The notes beneath the pieces are model-generated. The model saw only the letters and a program-made list of their open reading frames with translations, had not been told where the DNA came from and ran no database searches. Source: JAQUGA01 sp964521105 (GTDB lineage Bacteria > Bacteroidota > Bacteroidia > Bacteroidales > WCHB1-69). From it: a stretch of 18,683 nucleotides of DNA. The stretch is taken from NCBI GenBank assembly GCA_964521105.1, contig CAZFPO010000050.1, positions 1 through 18,683 of the forward strand. Direction: 5' to 3'. Positions 7,766 to 15,071 of this stretch are shown piece after piece. The position numbers were made by a program, and so were the translations under genes. The number at the start of each line of letters is the position of its first letter. Positions within the stretch are counted from its first letter, which is position 1.

Positions 7766-9246
7766 TATGCTTTATTGTGTTTTCCCCATCTTTAATTTTT
7801 TCTCAAAAACACATTAATTTCGATTCTCTTTGCTTTGTTGCATACACTGATGCAAGCCGTATGAAAATAGTTCATTCAAAAAAAATAATGAACGAAGCCC
7901 TCGAAATAAATCCAAATAATTTGGCGTATAAATTTGTTGAAAATTATGCTGACTTAATTTATATTTCGGTTAATTCAAATAAACAACTTTTCGATTTATT
8001 TAAAATTAACTGTTCCGAACGTATTGATGCATTCGAAAAATGTAGCGATAAAAGCCCATACAAAAAAGCTTTTCTATCTGAACTTTATTTGCAAAGAGCA
8101 ATTGGTCGATTAATTTATAATGAAAAAATTAGAGCATCAATAGACATTCGTGCCTCTGAATTGTTGATTGAAGAAAATAAAAACGAATATCCTAATTTTA
8201 AATACAATTATAAACTTTCGGGAATCTTAAATTTAATTTTGGCAAGCATTCCTGATAATTTAAAATGGGCTGCTTCGTTGGTTTCATTAAATGGCAGTAT
8301 CGATAAAGGAATTCGGGAAATTGAATTATACTACTATTTTGTTAAAAACGACACTAACTTTTTTTGCTTTTACCCCGAAGCAATTTGCTTAAAGGTGGCT
8401 ACAATTCAAGTATTCGATCCAATAGCTAAGGCTTTAAATAAACCAAAAGTAATTTTTAACCAAAAAGAATTTAAGGAAGAAGTTAAATTAAATAAACTCC
8501 TTTTGTTTGTTTGCACCGATTATATGATGAAAAACGGAATGAATGATGAAGCTATTTCGTTTTTGTTAAATCAAGAATTTGACGATTCTTTTTTGTCGTT
8601 TGATTACTTAGATTATATTACTGGAATAGCTCTTCAAAATAAATTAGATGCTCGAGCTCCAAAATATTTTTTTAAATACGTTTTAAATTCTAAAAACAGA
8701 AATTATGTAAAGGCTTCCTATCAGAGAATTGCATGGAACTACTTGCTTAATTCAAACACTGAAAAATATAAAGAGTATATTTTAAATGTCTTAAGTTTTG
8801 GATTAAATATTTCTGAATCGGATAATGTTGCCCAAGATGAAGCGAATAGCGGAATTAAACCAAATATAATACTGCTTAAATCACGCTTGTTATTTGATGG
8901 TGGGTATTACGATTCATCATTGGATGTAATAAAAAAATTCCCATTTACAAATGTAATTAATGAAGAAAATATCGAATATGCTTATCGTTTGGGACGAATT
9001 TATCATGAGAAAGGAGATATAGAAAAAGCCCTACATTATTATAATATTGTAATTTCACAAGCATCAAAACAGCCTTGGTTTTATGCTGCAAATTCATGCT
9101 TAATGGCAGGTTTACTGTGCGAATTAAACAACAAAGCAGATAAAGCTTTATTTTATTACGAAGCTTGTTTGAAATTAGACCCCGAAAAATATAAGGTTAG
9201 TATACATCAAAAAGCAAAAGCAGGAAAAAATCGAATATTAAAATAA
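7750..9246 (+). CDS. Exported TPR-repeat protein of unknown function
   Basis: The frame opens upstream at 7669, inside the zinc-ribbon gene. The Met at 7750 is preferred because it directly starts a signal peptide: a short n-region, a hydrophobic core FICFIVF, and a likely cleavage near FSQ (about residue 19). The mature part is mostly alpha-helical. Two TPR-like helical pairs are recognisable at about 410-438 (YRLGRIYHEKGDIEKALHYY) and 447-476 (LLCELNNKADKALFYYEACL); earlier repeats are too diverged to place. It has no catalytic motif and no type IX tail, so a periplasmic or envelope-associated scaffold is inferred. The gene ends 4 bases from the convergent S4-protein gene. If 7669 were used, the protein would carry 27 extra residues ahead of the signal sequence. 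Confidence 0.78.
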   Translation: MFSIFICFIVFSPSLIFSQKHINFDSLCFVAYTDASRMKIVHSKKIMNEALEINPNNLAYKFVENYADLIYISVNSNKQLFDLFKINCSERIDAFEKCSDKSPYKKAFLSELYLQRAIGRLIYNEKIRASIDIRASELLIEENKNEYPNFKYNYKLSGILNLILASIPDNLKWAASLVSLNGSIDKGIREIELYYYFVKNDTNFFCFYPEAICLKVATIQVFDPIAKALNKPKVIFNQKEFKEEVKLNKLLLFVCTDYMMKNGMNDEAISFLLNQEFDDSFLSFDYLDYITGIALQNKLDARAPKYFFKYVLNSKNRNYVKASYQRIAWNYLLNSNTEKYKEYILNVLSFGLNISESDNVAQDEANSGIKPNIILLKSRLLFDGGYYDSSLDVIKKFPFTNVINEENIEYAYRLGRIYHEKGDIEKALHYYNIVISQASKQPWFYAANSCLMAGLLCELNNKADKALFYYEACLKLDPEKYKVSIHQKAKAGKNRILK

Positions 9247-9250
9247 TATT

Positions 9251-9700
9251 TTAGTTATCTTCTTCATCAAAGAAACCTAATTTCATGTATTCCTCGTACT
9301 CTTGTTCCGAAACATTCAAATAGTCTTTCAATTTTTCAATTTCTCGATAATCTTTTTTCGATGGTCGTCCTAATCCAATCGGTCTATTTTCGAATCTAAT
9401 TCGTAACGATCTCATTTTTTCATATTCTTCGGCAGAAGTTAAGTCTTCGTAACACTCATTAACTAGTTTTGCACCTATTCGTTTATCAATTAAAGATAGA
9501 ACTCTCACTTTTTTGTGAAGTGCTCCAATTTTAATATCAATGATTTGGTTTTTTTTTAGCTCACGCGATGCTTTGCAATTTGAATTGTCAATTTTTACCT
9601 TCCCCGAATTACAAGCATCACCAGCTTGTGTTCTTGTTTTAAAAATACGAACCGACCAAAGCCATTTATCAATTCTAACAGTATCAACAATATGCAACAT
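9251..9700 (-). CDS. S4-domain RNA-binding protein, Hsp15 (HslR) type
   Basis: This 149-residue protein begins with a classic S4 domain (about 8-68): RIDKWLWSVRIFKTRTQA, then GKVKIDN and the basic strand pairs that follow. E. coli Hsp15 uses this domain to bind free 50S subunits carrying stalled nascent chains and help recycle them; the same role is plausible here. The basic C-terminal half, with RFENRPIGLGRPSKKD, is typical of the family, and the terminus is acidic. It lies 2 bases downstream of der and is probably cotranscribed with it, in keeping with a ribosome-related role. Confidence 0.87.
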   Translation of the reverse strand: MLHIVDTVRIDKWLWSVRIFKTRTQAGDACNSGKVKIDNSNCKASRELKKNQIIDIKIGALHKKVRVLSLIDKRIGAKLVNECYEDLTSAEEYEKMRSLRIRFENRPIGLGRPSKKDYREIEKLKDYLNVSEQEYEEYMKLGFFDEEDN

Positions 9701-9702
9701 TT

Positions 9703-11013
9703 TTATTTTTTTCTGAAGAAAATGTCAATAGGAATTCCATTAAAATCCCAATTTTGACGAATTTTATTCTCTATAAATCTAGAATAGGAATCGGTTACAT
9801 ATTGGGGCAAATTGCAAAAAAACACAAATGCTGGGTAATAAAGTGGTAGTTGAGTTACATATTTTATTCTTACTACTTTATCTCGATGAACAGGAGGTGG
9901 ATTTTCGGTAATCACATTTAATAAATATTCGTTTAGTTGCGATGTCGATATTTTCCTTTTTTTGTTTTGATAAACTTGTGTAGCTACTTCTAAAACTTTA
10001 TGAATTCGTTGTTTTTTAATAACCGAAGTAAAGATAATTGGTACATCAGTAAATGGAGCTATTCGGTTACGTATTAACTTTTCATATTCTAAATGGCTAT
10101 TCGTCTCTTTTTCAATTAGATCCCATTTATTAACAGCAATTACTACTCCTTTATGATTACGTTGAATGAGTGAAAAAATATTCACATCTTGAGCTTCAAT
10201 TCCTTGTGTTGCATCAAGTAATAAAATACAAACATCAGAATTTTCTATGGCTCTTACTGAACGCATTACCGAATAAAATTCAAGGTTTTCTTCAACATTT
10301 TTCTTTTTTCGTAACCCTGCAGTATCAACTAAATCAAATTCAAATCCGAAGCTTTTATAGCGAGTCTTGCTCGAATCGCGAGTAGTTCCAGCTATTGGTG
10401 TAACAATATTTCTATCTGTACCTAAAAATGCATTAATAATCGAAGATTTTCCAACATTTGGACGACCAACAATGGTAAACGATGGAATATGTGTTTCTTC
10501 CTCAACGTCAGAGCTATCTTTTATGAAAAAGGATACAGCTAAATCTAATAGTTCACCAGTTCCACTTCCATTTACTGCCGAAATCGGAATTGGTTCGCCT
10601 AATCCCATGGAATAAAATTCACTGTAATCAAAAAAGTTTGAAGGGCTATCGATTTTATTAACTGCTAAAATTACTTTTTTACCCGAACGACGCAGTATTT
10701 TTGCAACATCAGTATCCATGGGAGTAACACCTTCGCGACCATCGACCATAAAAATAATTACATCAGATTCGTCAACTGCCAGGTTCACTTGTTTGCGGAT
10801 TTCATCTTCAAAAATATCATCACTTCCAACAACATAACCGCCAGTATCGATAACAGAAAAATACTTTCCGTTCCAATCGCTTTTTCCATAAATTCTATCT
10901 CGAGTAACACCCCAAGTAGGGTCGACTATGGCATGACGAGTTTGTGTTAGTCGATTAAAAAGTGATGATTTACCAACGTTTGGTTTTCCTACTAGCGATA
11001 TTATATTTCCCAT
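9703..11013 (-). CDS. der: Ribosome-assembly GTPase Der (EngA)
   Basis: Der is a double GTPase needed for maturation of the 50S subunit. The first G domain has GKPNVGKS (9-16), DTGG (56-59) and NKID (119-122). The second has GRPNVGKS (183-190), DTAGL and NKWD. A C-terminal KH-like domain follows. The frame can be extended to an ATG at 11052, but starting at 11013 gives MGNIISLVGKPNVGK, the usual family N-terminus, and a normal 436 residues. It also leaves a reasonable leader after the -7 element at 11064-11071, whereas the upstream ATG would leave almost none. The S4-protein gene follows after 2 bases, and era lies just upstream on the same strand. Confidence 0.95.
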   Translation of the reverse strand: MGNIISLVGKPNVGKSSLFNRLTQTRHAIVDPTWGVTRDRIYGKSDWNGKYFSVIDTGGYVVGSDDIFEDEIRKQVNLAVDESDVIIFMVDGREGVTPMDTDVAKILRRSGKKVILAVNKIDSPSNFFDYSEFYSMGLGEPIPISAVNGSGTGELLDLAVSFFIKDSSDVEEETHIPSFTIVGRPNVGKSSIINAFLGTDRNIVTPIAGTTRDSSKTRYKSFGFEFDLVDTAGLRKKKNVEENLEFYSVMRSVRAIENSDVCILLLDATQGIEAQDVNIFSLIQRNHKGVVIAVNKWDLIEKETNSHLEYEKLIRNRIAPFTDVPIIFTSVIKKQRIHKVLEVATQVYQNKKRKISTSQLNEYLLNVITENPPPVHRDKVVRIKYVTQLPLYYPAFVFFCNLPQYVTDSYSRFIENKIRQNWDFNGIPIDIFFRKK

Positions 11014-11063
11014 GTTACATTTAAATTGATTTGCGTTCTCTCTATATTTCATCCGAATTTTTG

Positions 11064-11071
11064 CAAAGTTA
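11064..11071 (-). promoter_or_regulatory. Putative -7 element of the der promoter
   Basis: On the minus strand this reads TAACTTTG, an exact TAnnTTTG match in the gap between era and der. A -33 box is not evident. It supports the 11013 start of der. Confidence 0.45.
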
Positions 11072-11112
11072 CAAAATATAAGGAACTTCCCGATTTTGTT
11101 TTCTAATGTTCG

Positions 11113-11991
11113 TTACGTAATGTATCCAAAACGATTTAAATTTAATGGATTGTTTCTCCAATTCGGTAATACTTTTACTCTTAATTCAAGATAAACTTTT
11201 TGTTCGATAAAGTTTTCAATATCTTTTCGTGCTTCAATTCCAACTCGTTTAATTGATGATCCTTTGTTGCCAATGATTATGTTTTTTTGAGAATCTCGTT
11301 CGGTATAAATTAATGCACTTATATAAACCATATTTTCCTTTTCTATATAGCTTTCAACCAAAACTTCTACCGAGTATGGAATTTCCTTTTGGTAGTATAA
11401 AAAAATCTTTTCTCTTATAATTTCCGAAACAAAAAACCGCATTGGTTTATCAGTTAGTTCTTCTTTTGGAAAAAATGGCGGCGACAATGGCAATTTGTCT
11501 ACAATAGCAGGTACAATATTTTCAATATTGAATCCATGTAGTGCCGAAATCATAAATATTTCTACATTGTCAAATACCTTTTCCCATTGTTTGTAATAGG
11601 CTAATGCCTCCTCTTGAGTTGTTGTATCAATTTTGTTAATAATCAAAATTACAGGTATTTTTGATTTATTTATTCGGTTAATTATATCTGCATCATGCGA
11701 TTTTTCACCATACTCTACCATGTATAAAAATACATCAGCATCTTGTAACGAACTTTCAACAAACCCCATTAATGCATCATGCATTTTATAAAAAGGTTTT
11801 ACAAAACCTGGTGTGTCTGAATATACTATTTGAAAATCGTCTGAATTTACAATTCCCATTATTCGATGTCTGGTGGTTTGTGCTTTTGATGTAATTATTG
11901 ATAACCGTTCGCCCACCAAAGCGTTCATCAATGTCGATTTTCCTACATTCGGATTCCCAATTATGTTTACAAATCCTGCTTTATGACCCAT
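11113..11991 (-). CDS. era: Ribosome-assembly GTPase Era
   Basis: Era binds the 3' end of 16S rRNA through its KH domain and acts in 30S maturation. The 292-residue protein shows GNPNVGKS (12-19), the switch segment TSKAQTTRHR (34-43), DTPG (59-62), NKID (119-122) and the KH motif GNKGSS (241-246), and it ends in the usual short tail (RFGYIT). All key residues are intact. A -7 element at 12028-12035 lies on its strand 37 bases upstream. Era and Der genes adjacent in the same direction are a common Bacteroidota arrangement. Confidence 0.96.
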   Translation of the reverse strand: MGHKAGFVNIIGNPNVGKSTLMNALVGERLSIITSKAQTTRHRIMGIVNSDDFQIVYSDTPGFVKPFYKMHDALMGFVESSLQDADVFLYMVEYGEKSHDADIINRINKSKIPVILIINKIDTTTQEEALAYYKQWEKVFDNVEIFMISALHGFNIENIVPAIVDKLPLSPPFFPKEELTDKPMRFFVSEIIREKIFLYYQKEIPYSVEVLVESYIEKENMVYISALIYTERDSQKNIIIGNKGSSIKRVGIEARKDIENFIEQKVYLELRVKVLPNWRNNPLNLNRFGYIT

Positions 11992-12014
11992 TTATTGTTA
12001 AATTTTTTTAAACA

Positions 12015-12046
12015 CTTGTTTTGTTTGCAAAGATAATGTATTTTTG
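12015..12046 (+). promoter_or_regulatory. Putative promoter of the initiator tRNA gene
   Basis: CTTG at 12015-12018 (one mismatch to TTTG) is followed, after 20 bases, by TATTTTTG at 12039-12046, an exact TAnnTTTG match. Transcription would begin about 35 bases before the tRNA. Confidence 0.5.
12028..12035 (-). promoter_or_regulatory. Putative -7 element of the era promoter
   Basis: The minus strand reads TATCTTTG, an exact TAnnTTTG match. It overlaps the spacer of the opposing tRNA promoter, so the two promoters interleave. Confidence 0.5.
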
Positions 12047-12086
12047 CATCTCAATTTAAAAATTGATACCAACAATAAAGATATAT

Positions 12087-12158
12087 TGCGGGGTGGAGCA
12101 GTGGTAGCTCGGCGGGCTCATAACCCGTAGGTCATAGGTTCGAATCCTGTCCCCGCTA
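12087..12158 (+). tRNA. Initiator tRNA-fMet (CAT anticodon)
   Basis: A full cloverleaf can be drawn. Stem 2-7 GCGGGG pairs with CCCCGC, the D arm is GAGC...GCTC, the anticodon loop CTCATAA gives CAT, and the T arm is ATAGG-TTCGAAT-CCTGT. Two initiator hallmarks are present: an unpaired 1-72 position (T-T here) and three consecutive G-C pairs at the bottom of the anticodon stem (GGG/CCC). The length is 72 bases and CCA is not encoded, so it must be added enzymatically. An elongator Met or Ile2 tRNA would pair at 1-72. Confidence 0.95.
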
Positions 12159-12163
12159 CAATT

Positions 12164-12190
12164 AAAAAGCAACTTTCGAGTTGCTTTTTG
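12164..12190 (+). terminator. Terminator of the tRNA gene
   Basis: A perfect 11-bp stem (12164-12174 with 12179-12189, core AGCAACT) with a TTCG loop ends in TTTTT, 5 bases after the tRNA. Confidence 0.9.
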
Positions 12191-12266
12191 TTTATTACAT
12201 CTTTCCAATTATTAGACCTAACAGGTCTTTAAGACCTGTTAGGTCTAATTGGAAAGATGTAATAAA
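12191..12266. repeat. REP-like long palindrome upstream of the RAYT gene
   Basis: This 76-base palindrome has two layers. The outer arms, 12191-12210 and 12247-12266, are a perfect 20-bp inverted repeat. The core, 12214-12246, is two hairpin-forming 15-mers in inverted order (AGACCTAACAGGTCT at 12214-12228 and its reverse complement at 12232-12246) separated by TTA. A 3-base ATT (12211-12213) is unpaired on the left. The core recurs after the transposase gene with one mismatch in 33 bases. The form resembles REP/REPIN substrates of RAYT transposases. Confidence 0.8.
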
Positions 12267-12296
12267 AACAAATGGATTAATATTATTATCTAAATT

Positions 12297-12866
12297 ATGA
12301 AACAAGATGTTTTTGAACCAGGGGTATCTTATCATATATACAATCGTGGAAACAATAAAGAAAATATTTTTAAAGAAGAAAAAAACTATGCTTATTTTAT
12401 TAATTTATTAGAGAAGTATATATTACCAATAGCAGATGTTTATGCTTATTGTTTAATGAAAAACCATTTTCATTTTGTTTTAAAAATCAAAGATTCGGAA
12501 TTTTTAGACGAAAAATATCGAAAAAAACCACATCTTGCTTTTTCGAATTTGTTTAATGCATATACTAAGGCAATAAACAAAATGTATAAGCGTACGGGCA
12601 GTTTATTTCAGGAACACATAAAGCGTAAACGAATTGAAAATGATGTGTATTTGAAACAGCTTATTGCTTATGTTCATTTAAATCCAGTTAAACATGAGTT
12701 TATTGATAATTTCAGATTATATCTTCATTCTTCATACAAGGATTACATTAAGGACGGAAATACATTTGTAAAAAGCGATTACATAGTTAGTTTATTTGAA
12801 AATCTGGAAAATTTTGAATATTTCCACGATGTAAATAGGATGAAACTTAATGACGATGAATTTTAA
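12297..12866 (+). CDS. REP-associated tyrosine transposase (RAYT, Y1/HUH)
   Basis: This 189-residue single-strand-specific Y1 transposase belongs to the TnpA-REP/IS200-like superfamily. Seen: YHIYNRG (12-18) in the first strand, the metal-binding HUH motif His57-Phe-His59 in MKNHFHFVLK, GSLFQEHIKRKR (101-112), and YVHLNPVKH (125-133) with Tyr125 as the likely nucleophile. All catalytic elements are present, so the gene looks intact. RAYTs are thought to mobilise or process REP palindromes rather than carry terminal inverted repeats of their own. Here the gene sits between two palindromes with the same core, and the right-hand one begins at its stop codon. It interrupts the space between the tRNA gene and psd. 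No promoter could be assigned. Confidence 0.9.
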   Translation: MKQDVFEPGVSYHIYNRGNNKENIFKEEKNYAYFINLLEKYILPIADVYAYCLMKNHFHFVLKIKDSEFLDEKYRKKPHLAFSNLFNAYTKAINKMYKRTGSLFQEHIKRKRIENDVYLKQLIAYVHLNPVKHEFIDNFRLYLHSSYKDYIKDGNTFVKSDYIVSLFENLENFEYFHDVNRMKLNDDEF

Positions 12867-12977
12867 CAATTTACACCACCGACCTAAACCAGACCTAACA
12901 GGTCTCTAAGACCTGTTAGGTCTATAAATAAGACCTGTTAGGTCTGGGTCGGTTGGTTGTGGTGTAAATTGTTTTAA
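12861..12977. repeat. REP-like long palindrome downstream of RAYT, possible bidirectional terminator
   Basis: The outer arms, 12865-12879 and 12959-12973, are a perfect 15-bp inverted repeat (AACAATTTACACCAC). They join the stop codons of the transposase (12864-12866) and of the convergent psd (12974-12976). Between them lie AGACCTAACAGGTCT at 12891-12905, its reverse complement at 12909-12923 and a third copy at 12931-12945. GACC/GGTC-containing intermediate arms are imperfect. Bases 12891-12923 match the core of the upstream palindrome in 32 of 33 positions. The transcript would fold strongly in either direction. Confidence 0.8.
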
Positions 12978-13630
12978 AACCTCGCAATTACTGTTTGTTT
13001 TGCTTTTACTTTTTGGTCAAGTTCTACTTCTACATTTATATCTATTGGGAGATATAAGTCAACTCGTGAACCAAACTTAATCATACCAAATTCTTCACCT
13101 TGTTCTAGTTGAGAATTTTCTTCAGTTTTACAAACAATACGGCGGGCTACTGCTCCGGCTATTTGTTTAACCATGATTTCGCCATGTTTTCCATTAATTA
13201 CAATTGAATGGCTCTCGTTTAAAGTTGACGATTTTGGTAACCATGCAACCAAAAAGCGTCCAGGTTTATATTTTTTATAAATTACGTTACCCGAAATTGG
13301 AGCATAATTAACATGAACATTAAGTGGCGACATAAAAATTGAAATTTGTTTTCTTTTCTCTTTAAAATACTCAATTTCAACCATGTCTTCAATAACTACA
13401 ATAGTTCCATCAGCTGGAGCGTATATTGCATTAGAGTCGATAATAATCTCTCTTTTCGGATTTCTAAAAAAACGAACAATAAAACACCAAAATAAAAACA
13501 ATAAACCATAAAATATTATGTGGTAAATGGTTTGAACTGGAAAAATGTAATTAATAAATAATGAAAATACAATATTAAATATAGCAACTACCAGTATCGA
13601 ATTAATTCCTTCCTTGTGTATTCTTATCAT
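12974..13630 (-). CDS. psd: Phosphatidylserine decarboxylase proenzyme
   Basis: Psd converts phosphatidylserine to phosphatidylethanolamine at the inner membrane. The 218-residue proenzyme has two N-terminal hydrophobic segments (about 11-31 and 35-55), then PADG with Asp74, FMSPLNVHVN with His106, and KFGSRVDLYLP near the C-terminus. Self-cleavage is expected between Gly187 and Ser188, with Ser188 becoming the pyruvoyl group. The FGSR form and short length match the Psd-A type found in Bacteroidota and archaea, not the E. coli LGST type. Its ATG overlaps the cdsA stop by 4 bases (ATGA), so translation is probably coupled. It is the last gene of the rsfS-ftsH-LUD-cdsA-psd operon. Confidence 0.94.
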   Translation of the reverse strand: MIRIHKEGINSILVVAIFNIVFSLFINYIFPVQTIYHIIFYGLLFLFWCFIVRFFRNPKREIIIDSNAIYAPADGTIVVIEDMVEIEYFKEKRKQISIFMSPLNVHVNYAPISGNVIYKKYKPGRFLVAWLPKSSTLNESHSIVINGKHGEIMVKQIAGAVARRIVCKTEENSQLEQGEEFGMIKFGSRVDLYLPIDINVEVELDQKVKAKQTVIARF

Positions 13631-14457
13631 AGTAAATTAAAAAGTTGCAAATATACGAAAACAAATGGCGAACTAAAAATAACCGCATCAAATCTATCTA
13701 ATATACCACCATGTCCAGGCAAAATGTTACCAGAATCTTTAACACCAATATTTCGTTTAATCATCGACTCGGCTAAATCGCCAAAACTAGATGATAAAAC
13801 AATGATTAAGTTTAAACAAAGCCATGAATTTATTGGCATGAATTCAAAATAGATGTTAAAAAAATATCCAGCAACCATCGATAAAATCAAACCTCCCCAA
13901 AAACCTTCCCACGATTTTTTGGGAGATATTCGTTCAAAAAAGCGATGCTTACCGATTAAGCTACCAACCATATATGCCCCAGTGTCGTTAGCCCAAATTA
14001 AGATAAAAAACACCATCAAAAAAAATCCATTTGATGTGTTTGAAATAGGAAGATAATAAAAGTAATTTAAAAGTGCTAATGGGGTAGTTATGTAAATGAA
14101 AGAAAATAAGCCTATTGCAACATTAGTTAAACTCGTTTTTGTTTTTCTATACAATTCTATTATTAAAAGTGTAGGTAGCAATAGTACCATAAAATACAAA
14201 AGATAGTAATAATTTGGGAATAATGCAGTAGTTAAAATTATTAAATAGCTGATGCTGTTTAAAACTAAAGTTACCCATTTTGATATTGATATCTGTAAAT
14301 TTTGAGTTATTAGTTTATGAAATTCTAATGTGCCTAAAAAACAAACAATAAAAAGCAAACCAGCCAACAAGTATTTGTGAATAAGCATTGAACTTATTAA
14401 AACAATCACAAAGATAACCCCAGTTATTGTTCTGGTTGCAAAATTATTAAGAGACAT
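13627..14457 (-). CDS. cdsA: Phosphatidate cytidylyltransferase (CDP-diacylglycerol synthase)
   Basis: CdsA makes CDP-diacylglycerol from CTP and phosphatidic acid, supplying the phospholipid pathway that psd completes. The 276-residue polytopic protein has about seven or eight hydrophobic segments, SPKKSWEGFWGG (178-189) and the complete family signature at 231-257 (SMIKRNIGVKDSG...HGGILDRFD). It overlaps psd by 4 bases downstream. Its start overlaps the end of the LUD gene by 11 bases, so expression of all three is tightly linked. A phosphatidylserine synthase gene, the missing intermediate step, is not in this window. Confidence 0.95.
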   Translation of the reverse strand: MSLNNFATRTITGVIFVIVLISSMLIHKYLLAGLLFIVCFLGTLEFHKLITQNLQISISKWVTLVLNSISYLIILTTALFPNYYYLLYFMVLLLPTLLIIELYRKTKTSLTNVAIGLFSFIYITTPLALLNYFYYLPISNTSNGFFLMVFFILIWANDTGAYMVGSLIGKHRFFERISPKKSWEGFWGGLILSMVAGYFFNIYFEFMPINSWLCLNLIIVLSSSFGDLAESMIKRNIGVKDSGNILPGHGGILDRFDAVIFSSPFVFVYLQLFNLL

Positions 14458-15055
14458 ATCTAAGAAACAAGGTAATTTTAATTTTTTTTTGGAAACTTGG
14501 ATCGGGTAGTATAAGTGTTTGTGAGGGAAAAGTATTCGTATTATTTTTCAGAAGTGATTTTAATGCTTCTTTAGATGTTTGTTTTACTTGATTAGTTAGA
14601 GCAATTAATATAAGATGCTTTGTTTTATCAAATACATTTTCAATTTTTGTTGATTTGCTGGATAAAATAATGGCACCATTTTCAGCTATTAAATAATCTA
14701 AGGGCATTACAATATAGTCGTATGGAACATTAAGAAGTGTTTTATCAAATACACTTAAGCCACAAGCTTGTAGTAGTTCTCCAATATCTTCATTATTACA
14801 AAAAACGGTATTTAATTTTTTATCATGAAAAAACTCCGTTATTTTAGAAACTAACTCTTTTGAATTTCCACATAAATGAAACACGCCTCCGTTTTCTAAA
14901 AACTTTGTTGCAAATAAAACATCGGGAAATTCTTCGGATTGGGTTTTAGGTTCAGCAAAAACCTCATATTTTTCGGGTATGGCTTCTTCATCTTTATGTA
15001 TAAGCGATTCCCTAACAGATTTTAAAATTTGTTCTTTAACCGAAGTAGATTCCAT
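14447..15055 (-). CDS. LUD-domain protein (LutC/YkgG-like)
   Basis: The 202-residue protein resembles the single LUD domain of LutC/YkgG: LKSVRESLIHK at the N-terminus, FLENGGVFHL (53-62), and DYLIAENGAIILSSKSTK and FPSQTLILPDPS later on. LutC takes part in lactate oxidation with LutA and LutB, but neither is nearby. In Bacteroidota a LUD gene next to ftsH and cdsA is common, and its role is not known to me. The C-terminus is short and lacks the HGP motif of true LutC. A run of nine A (14482-14490 as T on the plus strand) lies in codons near the end. The gene starts 16 bases after ftsH and overlaps cdsA by 11 bases. Confidence 0.8.
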   Translation of the reverse strand: MESTSVKEQILKSVRESLIHKDEEAIPEKYEVFAEPKTQSEEFPDVLFATKFLENGGVFHLCGNSKELVSKITEFFHDKKLNTVFCNNEDIGELLQACGLSVFDKTLLNVPYDYIVMPLDYLIAENGAIILSSKSTKIENVFDKTKHLILIALTNQVKQTSKEALKSLLKNNTNTFPSQTLILPDPSFQKKIKITLFLRYVS

Positions 15056-15071
15056 GTTTTAGGTTTTAGTG

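Noticed and set aside
10170..10615. Plus-strand open frames opposite der
   Set aside because: Antisense shadows of the second GTPase domain with no features of their own.
11014..11052. N-terminal extension of Der from the ATG at 11052
   Set aside because: The extra 13 residues are unlike the family and would leave almost no leader after the promoter element.
12087..12266. tRNA-adjacent attachment site of an integrated element
   Set aside because: No duplicated tRNA 3' end and no integrase are seen; the neighbouring element is a RAYT, which does not use tRNA att sites.
12891..12945. CRISPR array from the three 15-base repeats
   Set aside because: Repeats are palindromic and in mixed orientation, spacers are 3 and 7 bases, and no cas genes are present.
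13616..14056. Plus-strand open frames opposite cdsA
   Set aside because: Antisense shadows of a conserved membrane-protein gene.
14447..15055. LUD gene as a frameshifted pseudogene
   Set aside because: Although it lacks the LutC C-terminal motif, neither alternative frame after the A-run restores it, and the stop overlaps cdsA as in a normal operon.
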